Source: JBCDAP01 sp038747915 (GTDB taxonomy: Bacteria > Planctomycetota > Phycisphaerae > Phycisphaerales > UBA1924). From it: a stretch of 8,561 nt of DNA. Made by a program: the position numbers and the translations under genes. Below are positions 1 through 5,549 of the stretch, in pieces; the first letter of the stretch is position 1, and the number at the start of each line of letters is the position of its first letter. The stretch spans positions 1 through 8,561 of the forward strand of contig JBCDJJ010000112.1 in assembly GCA_038747915.1 (NCBI GenBank). Direction: 5' to 3'. Under the pieces are notes generated by a model, which was given only the letters and a program-made list of their open reading frames with translations, made no database searches and was not told the origin of the DNA.

Positions 1-37
1 GCCGGTCTCAGCGGTGGATCGACCGACTCCGCGACTT

Positions 38-115
38 GGGTGCCACTGGCGGCTTGCCCGCCAGTGTTCAAGGGCTTTGGTGTTCGCACTGGTGGGCAAG
101 CCACCAGTGGCACCC
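38..115. repeat. REP/BIME-like pair of inverted hairpins
   Basis: Two 29-nt arms (38-66 and 87-115) are inverted copies of each other with 27 of 29 positions matching. A 20-nt spacer (67-86) separates them. Each arm also contains its own perfect 9-bp hairpin with a 5-nt loop: CACTGGCGG/CCGCCAGTG around CTTGC at 44-66, and CACTGGTGG/CCACCAGTG around GCAAG at 87-109. The two differences between arms are a C/T and a G/A at the paired positions of the inner stem, so the inner hairpin is preserved in both arms. This nested symmetry is typical of REP sequences arranged as a BIME, and covariation suggests selection or transposition of the folded form. Copy number elsewhere in the genome cannot be judged from one window. 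No RAYT transposase is present here. Confidence 0.75.
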
Positions 116-344
116 GCGACGAATTGACTTGGAACGCGCTAGCAGTTCGGGTGTTGACCGGATAGCGTGGCCGTCGACGGCGCGCAGGTGCGAATCTGGG
201 TTGGTCTTGCGCGCCTCGGGCGGCTACTGTGATAAAACCCCACGCGCGCGGCCGAAGCCTCGCAGATCCGACTTCGAGCCGCCTCGGTGCAACCCGGCCC
301 CGGTGAGTGGTCCGCCCGGGAGCCCATCGACCCTTCATCCGACC
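116..344. other. Non-coding leader upstream of the ACT-domain gene
   Basis: This stretch, together with the repeat to its left, holds no convincing gene. An open frame continues upstream of the ACT gene through it and through the hairpin repeat, but the translation is rich in Arg, Ser and Pro and has no family-like features, so I treat it as leader. The promoter of the downstream gene should lie here. The best -10-like words are TACTGT and GATAAA at 225-236, with a poor -35 (TTGGTC at 201-206), which is too weak to call. Confidence 0.4.
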
Positions 345-848
345 ATGTCGCAAGCGCTTCCCGCCGAGACTCTTCAGGGCTACGTCCCTCCATCGGTCAC
401 GCAGTTCAGCGTGTTCCTCGATCAGGGTGTCGGGCGATTGTTGAAATTGCTGCAGATGTTCGAGTCGGATGACGCGGACTGTCAGTTGTGCGCGTTTAGC
501 GTGCATGAGGCCTCGGACCACGCGGTGGTGCGCGTGTTGACCAATCACGCGTCGTCGGCCCGTGCCATTCTGCGTCGCAACGGGTTGCCCTTCGCCGAGC
601 TCAATCTGCTGGTGGTGGAACTGGTGGGCGGGCTGACGCTCAGTCAGTTGTGCCTGCACCTGCTGCACGCCGAGCTTTCGATCCGGTTCGCCTACCCGGT
701 GCTGCTCCGGCCGAACGGCACACCAACGGTCGCGATCGCGGTCGACGATCTCACCCTCGCGGGCCAGGTGCTCCGGCGGAAGGACTTCCGCCTACTCGGC
801 GAGGGCGATCTGCCCAAGCCGGGCAGCTGCGACGACACGCGGCACTGA
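345..848 (+). CDS. Stand-alone tandem ACT-domain protein
   Basis: A 167-residue cytoplasmic protein with no signal peptide or membrane segment. The first ACT-like unit (about residues 18-93) starts with VTQFSVFLDQGVGRLLKLL, the usual ACT strand followed by a Gly-containing turn and helix, and continues through HAVVRVL and LLVVEL. The second unit (about 95-150) runs from LTLSQLCLHLL through FAYPVLLRPNG and VAIAVDD to LAGQVLRRKDFRLL. From memory, planctomycete proteins of this layout are often annotated as acetolactate synthase-related because ACT pairs resemble the IlvH regulatory subunit. No catalytic domain is present, so a ligand-sensing regulatory role, probably for an amino acid, is inference. 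I chose ATG at 345 because the ACT homology begins soon after it and the upstream in-frame sequence looks non-coding. No clear Shine-Dalgarno precedes it. GTG at 303 is a possible alternative start. It converges with the next gene. Confidence 0.8.
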   Translation: MSQALPAETLQGYVPPSVTQFSVFLDQGVGRLLKLLQMFESDDADCQLCAFSVHEASDHAVVRVLTNHASSARAILRRNGLPFAELNLLVVELVGGLTLSQLCLHLLHAELSIRFAYPVLLRPNGTPTVAIAVDDLTLAGQVLRRKDFRLLGEGDLPKPGSCDDTRH

Positions 849-884
849 GTGCCATCTCTTGATGGGCGACACGGACGGCGCATC

Positions 885-906
885 AAAAAGCCCCGCGTCG
901 CGGGGC
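885..906 (-). terminator. Intrinsic terminator of the PEP-CTERM-like gene
   Basis: A 7-bp G+C stem GCCCCGC/GCGGGGC with a 3-nt loop occupies 890-906. On the minus strand it is followed at once by five T (889 down to 885). It lies about 35 nt past the stop of the minus-strand secreted-protein gene. There is no T-run on the plus side, so it should not efficiently end the convergent plus-strand ACT gene. Confidence 0.85.
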
Positions 907-940
907 GTGATGGGTCGTGTGATGTCTGATCCGCTCGGTG

Positions 941-1726
941 TTAGCGGCGGCGACGGGTCGCCGCGAGACCGGCAACAGCCAGCACGCCAGCGGCGCCCGG
1001 AGTCGGGATCAGGGTGCCGTAGAGTTCAACGTTGTCGATCACGAGGAACTCGGAGTCGGTCGAGAACGACACCGCGAGTTCGAAGAAGACTTCGCCGGGC
1101 GTAGGGTTGGAAAAGTTCAGCGTGGTGGTTACGAAGCCCGGCTCGTCCGCGAGGCCGAACTCGAGACCGTTATCGCCCGTGATGAGCGACTGGCCACCCG
1201 AACCGACGACGCCCACCTCTTCGAGGGTGAACGCCAGGAAGTCCGAGTCCTCGTAGGTGGTGTCGTTCACAAAGATGTCGAACTGCAGGAAGATGTCCTG
1301 GAAGCCGGTGGTGTCGACCACGTCGAAGCGGATGTTGACTTCGCCCTCGTCGTCGGTATCGGCGATCTTGAAGCCCTGCGAGCCGCCGACGCCCTCACCG
1401 GTGACCACACCGATCTCCTGCGTGTCGGTCGTGCTGGTGCCGGCCGGGGAGTCACGCCCGAAGCCATCCCAGAACACATCCCACCCGAGCTGATCGGACG
1501 GGCCGTCGAAGGTGGTACCGACGGTGTTGAAAATGCCGTCGAAGGTGGTCGTGCCCAGCGGCGGGTTCACGATCACATTCGTCGGGTCGAGTGTCGACGA
1601 GTCGTACACGGTCGGGCCCGGGATCGGGCTCTGGCCGCCGTCAAAGTTATTGAACGCGAGCAGCGTCTGAGCGGATGCAGCGGTCGCCAAGCCCGCCACA
1701 GCCAGGAGTGAAGCAGCAAACTTCAT
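941..1726 (-). CDS. Secreted protein with PEP-CTERM-like C-terminal anchor
   Basis: A 261-residue exported protein. Residues 1-19 form a clear Sec signal peptide (MKFAASLLAVAGLATAASA, cleavage likely before Gln20). The mature part is acidic, rich in Thr, Asp, Gly and Phe, and looks all-beta. Blocks such as LLAFNNFDGG, FLQFDIFVND, LAVSFSTDSEFLVIDNVELYG resemble the jelly-roll, lectin-like domains of PEP-CTERM proteins. The C-terminus (241-261) is PTPG, then a Gly/Ala/Val/Leu helix, then ATRRRR. That is the three-part layout of a PEP-CTERM sorting signal, with PTPG in place of the canonical PEP. It is probably processed by an exosortase-type system and surface-exposed or matrix-bound; the function of the beta domain is unknown. 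I start at ATG 1726 because the signal peptide begins there; upstream in-frame codons would bury it. A weak GGGGA lies 9 nt upstream. An intrinsic terminator follows. Confidence 0.85.
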   Translation of the reverse strand: MKFAASLLAVAGLATAASAQTLLAFNNFDGGQSPIPGPTVYDSSTLDPTNVIVNPPLGTTTFDGIFNTVGTTFDGPSDQLGWDVFWDGFGRDSPAGTSTTDTQEIGVVTGEGVGGSQGFKIADTDDEGEVNIRFDVVDTTGFQDIFLQFDIFVNDTTYEDSDFLAFTLEEVGVVGSGGQSLITGDNGLEFGLADEPGFVTTTLNFSNPTPGEVFFELAVSFSTDSEFLVIDNVELYGTLIPTPGAAGVLAVAGLAATRRRR

Positions 1727-2098
1727 GGTGCAGATTCCCCAACTATGTGTTTCCTCGGCGAGCCGACACCGGCCCACCTTGACTTATGGATTCAAACAGA
1801 GGCCGCTCCCTCTCCCACCCGAATCAGACGCAACCACAGCCGGACTCGCGCAACTGATCAGCAAGGTGTTCGATGATGCACAACCTCTACCGTTTCCACT
1901 CTGCGCCGCGCGGAACCGGAGTCAAGGGAATCCGGCCATGCAATTCGCGAAAGTGTAATCCACCGCCGATCCCGAGCGGTCGAACGCCAGATTTTTGAGC
2001 CCAGCCACCGTGCGAGCTCTACCGAAATGTCGCGATGTGCCGGTCGCATCGGGGCACAGATCCGTGCGACACCGGCAAGTGCCCGGGGCCCGTATCTC
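1727..2098. other. Intergenic region between pstB and the secreted-protein gene
   Basis: No supported gene lies here. The short open frames crossing it have Arg-rich, unpatterned translations. It should contain the 3' end of the pst transcript and the promoter of the minus-strand secreted-protein gene. I found no convincing -35/-10 pair on the minus strand; a TTGACT at 1919-1924 (minus strand) has no partner at normal spacing. A bulged inverted repeat at 2038-2077 lies about 20 nt past pstB and is listed separately. Confidence 0.5.
2038..2077 (-). terminator. Possible weak terminator or 3' stem-loop after pstB
   Basis: TGCCGGTCGCA at 2038-2048 pairs with TGCGACACCGGCA at 2065-2077, with a 2-nt bulge and a 16-nt loop. 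On the minus strand it lies about 20 nt past the pstB stop. The sequence following it on that strand has only a short ATTT and no proper T-run, so it may be a 3' stabilising stem-loop or a weak terminator. Chance occurrence is not excluded. Confidence 0.35.
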
Positions 2099-2902
2099 CT
2101 ATCCAAACCGCCCTTTTACGTAATCTTCGGTGCGTTTTTCGGTCGGTTGATCGAAGAGCCGATCGGTCGGTCCGGTTTCGATCAACTCTCCCTCATAAAA
2201 GAAGGCGGTCTGATCAGAGACTCGCGCGGCTTGCTGCATGTTGTGCGTGACGATCACGATGGTGTAGTTTTCTCGGAGCTGGCCGATGAGTTCCTCGATC
2301 CGCCGGGTCGACTGCGGGTCCAGCGCCGAGCACGGCTCATCCATCAAAAGCACCTCGGGGGCTAGGGCGATCGCGCGGGCGATGCACAGCCGCTGCTGCT
2401 GACCGCCGGAGAGCCCGGTGGCCGAGTCACCCAGGCGGTCCTTGACCTCGTCCCACAACGCCGCGGCCCGCAGCGCCTGCTCGACCAACTCGTCGACCGC
2501 GGCGCGGCCGAGTCGGTAGTGCAGCCGCGGGCCGAAGGCCACATTGTCGCGGATCGACTTGGGGAACGGGTTGGGTCGCTGAAACACCATCCCGACGCGG
2601 CGGCGGAGGTCGACCGCGTCGGTACGTGGGGAGAGCAGGTTCTCCGCGTCGAGCTCGATCGTCCCGGTGGCGTACGCACCGTCGATGCGGTCGTTCATGC
2701 GGTTGAGCCACCGCAGGAACGTGGACTTGCCGCACCCCCACGGACCAAGGAGCGCCGTCACACGCCGTGTCGGGATGTCCAAGTTGATGGACTTCAGCGC
2801 CTGGAAGTCGGCGTACCAACAGTCGAGATCACGGATGCGGATGGCCACCGGCGGCGCGTCGGTCGCGGGCGATGTGATGGCGGGGGCGGTGGCGGTGGTC
2901 AC
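2099..2902 (-). CDS. pstB: Phosphate ABC transporter ATP-binding protein PstB
   Basis: A 267-residue cytoplasmic ATPase that powers phosphate import through PstC/PstA. The ABC motifs are all present: Walker A GPWGCGKST (53-61), Q-loop in VFQRPNPFP (Gln108), signature LSGGQQQRLCIARA (164-177), Walker B VLLMDEP (184-190, catalytic Glu189), D-loop SALD and H-loop His220 in VIVTHNMQQAARVSD. LNRMND after Walker A, NPFPKSIRDNVAFGPR and the C-terminal FFYEGELIETGP and YVKGRFG are PstB hallmarks. One oddity is Trp55 in Walker A, where PstB normally has Ser. The start is GTG at 2902, sharing GTGA with the pstA stop, with GGAG at 2912-2915, 9 nt upstream. Longer in-frame starts would run through the pstA frame. 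The first 20 residues are a low-complexity Ala/Thr/Pro tail. It is the last gene of the pst operon in this window. Confidence 0.96.
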   Translation of the reverse strand: MTTATAPAITSPATDAPPVAIRIRDLDCWYADFQALKSINLDIPTRRVTALLGPWGCGKSTFLRWLNRMNDRIDGAYATGTIELDAENLLSPRTDAVDLRRRVGMVFQRPNPFPKSIRDNVAFGPRLHYRLGRAAVDELVEQALRAAALWDEVKDRLGDSATGLSGGQQQRLCIARAIALAPEVLLMDEPCSALDPQSTRRIEELIGQLRENYTIVIVTHNMQQAARVSDQTAFFYEGELIETGPTDRLFDQPTEKRTEDYVKGRFG

Positions 2903-4470
2903 GAGTGCGATCTCCGTTGGAGCCACTGCCGCAGGGCGACAGCGAAGGCGTTGAACGTGAGCAGAACACCGAGCAGTACGATGATGCCGCCCGCTGCGAG
3001 CGGCTTGAACCCCACCGCCTCGGGCCGCTTGGACCAGTCGTAAATCTGCAGCGGCATCGCCGAGAACTCGCTCATGAGGTTGGTGGGCGCGATCGTCACG
3101 AAGGTTGCGGCCCCGACCACGAGGATCGGCGCGGTCTCCCCGATCGCGCGGCTCATCGCCAGGATCGAGCCCGTCAGGATGCCCGGCAGCGCACCCGGAA
3201 GCACCGTGTGCCACACCGCCTGCCAACGCGTGGCACCGAGCGCCGCCGCACCCGCGCGGCGGGACTCGGGCACCGACCGGATCGCCTCCTGCGAGGCGAT
3301 AATGACGATGGGCAGCACGACGAGCATCAGCGTGAGCCCGCCCGCGAGCACCGACGGACCCAGCGGGAGGCGGATGTAGACCGGCCAGTCCTCATCGCCC
3401 AGGGTGAACATGCGGTCGGGGTGATACGCGGTGATCGTGGCGGGGTCGATGGAAACCATCTCACCAGTGCGGTCGTCGCGGAGGCGGGGGGCATCGCCGT
3501 CGTAGCCCACGATCGAACCCGCGAGCCGCTCGCCCGAGTCGAGCGTGAACCGGTGGCGGCGGATAAACACCGCGTCCATCTGCCCGCGCCGATCGGCGAT
3601 GCGCGAGCGCGGCACCTCGACGATCCCGTCGAGCACCGTCCGGAGCCGCTCGGTGGGCTCGGCCCCAAGATCCGCGTCCGGCGGGGCGCTCAGGGTGATG
3701 GTGATGGGACGGGATAGGAAGGGGTCCGAGCCGCCGATGTCGGTCTCGACGTCGAACGCATCGATGGCGATCTCGCCGAGTTCTGGCGCGCGCACGATGA
3801 ACAGGAAGTCGTCGGTGAGCTCCATCGCGGCGTCGATCGACACGGTCTCGCCACCGGCGAGCTGTTCGACGATCGACGCGGGGAGCGCGCGGGCCTCGAC
3901 CGGCACGCTGCCAAGCTCCGCGGTGAACGCGTCGACCGCGGGGAGCTCGCGGGGCAGCAGCTGACCGACGATCCGCTCGCCGTCGTCGGTCAGGATCTCC
4001 GTGAACCGTTCGTACTGGAGCGGCGATCCAAAGAGCCCGAACACACGCACGAACACGGTCAACCCGATCACGCCGTACACGATCGAGGGCACACCGGCGA
4101 GGTTGCGGATGTTGGTCTGGATGACGCCGTGCACCGGCCGCAGCGCCCCCGAGCGTGGACGGAACTCCTCCAGGAACAGGGCGGTAGCGACGCCGAGTGG
4201 GATCCCAGCGATCGCGCACACGACGAGGATCGCAATCGACCCGACGATGGGGTAGCCGAAGCCGGCGTCGCCCGGTGTGCTGGCGGGTCGGCCGGTGAGG
4301 AAATCGGCGTCGATCGCTCCGGCGCCCTGGGTGATGATCGACGCGAGGAGGACCGCGAGCGCCAGGATCGCGATGCTCGTCGCCCCCAGGCAGAGCGCAA
4401 CGAAGGCACGGTCGACACGCCGGCGGGACTCCGGCGACCGCGTGTCGGCCTGGTCGAGGACGCGGCTCAC
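2899..4470 (-). CDS. pstA: Phosphate ABC transporter permease PstA with large periplasmic insert
   Basis: A 523-residue inner-membrane permease, far longer than the usual PstA of about 280-300. Six membrane segments can be placed at about residues 22-46, 73-100, 128-147, 372-394, 445-462 and 491-514. The family sequence NLAGVPSIVYGVIGL (123-137) precedes the insert, and LGPSVLAGGLTL follows it. The cytoplasmic EAA loop (EAIRSVPESRRAGAAALGATR, split around 395-415) and RAIGETAPIL (441-450) are intact, so the transporter core looks functional. Residues about 150-368 are an extra acidic, membrane-free domain between segments 3 and 4. Counting from a cytoplasmic N-terminus, it faces the periplasm. 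It contains two related phrases, DDGERIVGQL (162-171) and DSGERLAGSIVGYDGD (311-326), the second followed by RTGEMVSIDPATITAY. The start is GTG at 4470, overlapping the pstC stop as GTGA, with GAGG 7 nt upstream. Confidence 0.93.
   Translation of the reverse strand: MSRVLDQADTRSPESRRRVDRAFVALCLGATSIAILALAVLLASIITQGAGAIDADFLTGRPASTPGDAGFGYPIVGSIAILVVCAIAGIPLGVATALFLEEFRPRSGALRPVHGVIQTNIRNLAGVPSIVYGVIGLTVFVRVFGLFGSPLQYERFTEILTDDGERIVGQLLPRELPAVDAFTAELGSVPVEARALPASIVEQLAGGETVSIDAAMELTDDFLFIVRAPELGEIAIDAFDVETDIGGSDPFLSRPITITLSAPPDADLGAEPTERLRTVLDGIVEVPRSRIADRRGQMDAVFIRRHRFTLDSGERLAGSIVGYDGDAPRLRDDRTGEMVSIDPATITAYHPDRMFTLGDEDWPVYIRLPLGPSVLAGGLTLMLVVLPIVIIASQEAIRSVPESRRAGAAALGATRWQAVWHTVLPGALPGILTGSILAMSRAIGETAPILVVGAATFVTIAPTNLMSEFSAMPLQIYDWSKRPEAVGFKPLAAGGIIVLLGVLLTFNAFAVALRQWLQRRSHS
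2912..2915 (-). promoter_or_regulatory. Ribosome binding site of pstB inside pstA
   Basis: GGAG on the minus strand, 9 nt before the GTG start and within the last codons of pstA. It decides the start and supports translational coupling through the 4-nt GTGA overlap. Confidence 0.65.
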
Positions 4471-5528
4471 TCGTAGGCCTCGCGATACCGCTTGAGCACC
4501 CAGTTGCCGACGAGCGTGAGCACGAGCGTCATCAGGAACAGCGTGAAGCCGATGGCGTACGACGAGTAGTACTCGACCGACCCGAACTCGGCGTCGCCGA
4601 GAAAGATCTGCACCATGTAGGCGGTCATGGTCTGCGAGCCCTCGTGGGGGCGGAAGACCCACTCACCCGCATCGGTCGGCCCGAAGGCCATCTGCGCGAG
4701 CCCGCCGGCAGCCAATGCCACGATCATCGTCTCGCCGACCGCCCGCGCAATCGCAAGCAGGAACGAGGCGATGATGCCCGAGAGCGCAGCGGGCACCACA
4801 ACCCGCACCGACACATCAAACCTCGTCCCGCCCATGGCGAAGGCGCCGTCACGGAGTGAGCGGGGCACCGCGCGGAGCGCATCCTCGCTGAGCGAGCTCA
4901 CCATCGGCAGGCACATGATGCCGACCGCGATACCCGCCGATGTTGAGTTGAAGTACCCGAAGGCCGGCTCGATCTGCTCGAACGGTGTCTGCGTGAACGG
5001 CACCTGCACCGCTTTACTGATCCATTGCAGCGCGGGCGTGATGACGGTCAGCGCAAAGAAGCCGTAGACCACCGTCGGGATGCCCGCGAGAAGCTCGAGG
5101 ATGGGTTTGAGCGCCGCGCGCACCTTCGGGTGCGCGTACTCACTCAGAAACACCGCAACGATCAGACCGATCGGCAGCGCGACCATCGCCGCGATCAGTG
5201 CCACCATCATCGTGCCCGTGAGCAGCGGCCACACACCAAAGACCTGCTGGGCGCCCAGCAGCGGCGTCCACTCGAGACCCGTGATGAACTCGACGAAGGT
5301 CGCCGGCTCGTCGAGCCGGTGGCCGACCACACCGAAGAAGTGGAGCGTCTCGTAGGCCAGCACGCCGACGATCGCGATGGTGATCCCGATGGTAAACAGC
5401 CCGGAGGCGAACAGGAGACCGGTGAGCGTGGAGTCGCGGAGGCGCATGATGACCGCGCCGCGCTGTGGCGCTCGGTCGAGCAGCGCGGCGCACGAGAGGC
5501 TTGGATCGGTGGCGCCGGCGTCGGGCAC
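4467..5528 (-). CDS. pstC: Phosphate ABC transporter permease PstC
   Basis: A 353-residue inner-membrane permease that forms the phosphate channel with PstA. Six hydrophobic segments lie at about residues 36-60, 101-129, 148-170, 195-213, 253-278 and 323-344. Family marks are LELLAGIPTVVYGFFAL (144-160), SAGIAVGIMCLPMV (197-210), the EAA loop EDALRAVPRSLRDGAFAMGGTR (split around 215-236), ARAVGETMIVALAAGG (261-276) and the closing LVGNWVLKRYREAYE. The length is close to the usual 300-330. The start is GTG at 5528, supported by GAGG 7 nt upstream in the 21-nt gap after pstS. ATG at 5447 (MRLRDST) would remove 27 residues of unremarkable N-terminal sequence but has no ribosome binding site. If GTG is right, the N-terminus carries a short cytoplasmic tail not needed for the core fold. 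It is transcribed with pstS and overlaps pstA by 4 nt. Confidence 0.95.
   Translation of the reverse strand: MPDAGATDPSLSCAALLDRAPQRGAVIMRLRDSTLTGLLFASGLFTIGITIAIVGVLAYETLHFFGVVGHRLDEPATFVEFITGLEWTPLLGAQQVFGVWPLLTGTMMVALIAAMVALPIGLIVAVFLSEYAHPKVRAALKPILELLAGIPTVVYGFFALTVITPALQWISKAVQVPFTQTPFEQIEPAFGYFNSTSAGIAVGIMCLPMVSSLSEDALRAVPRSLRDGAFAMGGTRFDVSVRVVVPAALSGIIASFLLAIARAVGETMIVALAAGGLAQMAFGPTDAGEWVFRPHEGSQTMTAYMVQIFLGDAEFGSVEYYSSYAIGFTLFLMTLVLTLVGNWVLKRYREAYE
4478..4481 (-). promoter_or_regulatory. Ribosome binding site of pstA inside pstC
   Basis: GAGG on the minus strand, 7 nt before the GTG start at 4470 and inside the last codons of pstC. It supports the GTG start and coupling through the GTGA overlap at 4467-4470. 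Confidence 0.65.
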
Positions 5529-5535
5529 GGTGCGG

Positions 5536-5539
5536 CCTC
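5536..5539 (-). promoter_or_regulatory. Ribosome binding site deciding the pstC start
   Basis: GAGG on the minus strand, 7 nt before GTG 5528, within the 21-nt pstS-pstC gap. The competing ATG at 5447 has no such site, so the longer GTG form is preferred. Confidence 0.6.
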
Positions 5540-5549
5540 GTGCGCGTGG

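Noticed and set aside
201..236. Possible sigma-70 promoter (TTGGTC, then TACTGT or GATAAA)
   Set aside because: The -35 matches only 3 of 6 positions, and such words are expected by chance in this length.
36..344. N-terminal extension of the ACT protein from an ATG at 36
   Set aside because: It would translate the inverted-repeat element and a Ser/Arg/Pro-rich stretch with no family resemblance. The recognisable ACT sequence begins just after ATG 345.
938..1711. Plus-strand frame of 257 codons over the secreted-protein gene
   Set aside because: The minus strand has a signal peptide, a C-terminal sorting tail and a terminator. The plus translation is charged and featureless.
1944..1951. Perfect 8-nt palindrome TTCGCGAA
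   Set aside because: It is too short to be distinguished from chance, and no second copy was noticed nearby.
1858..2106. Small minus-strand frame of 82 codons in the gap after pstB
   Set aside because: The translation is rich in Arg with no recognisable motif, it overlaps the end of pstB, and I see no convincing ribosome binding site.
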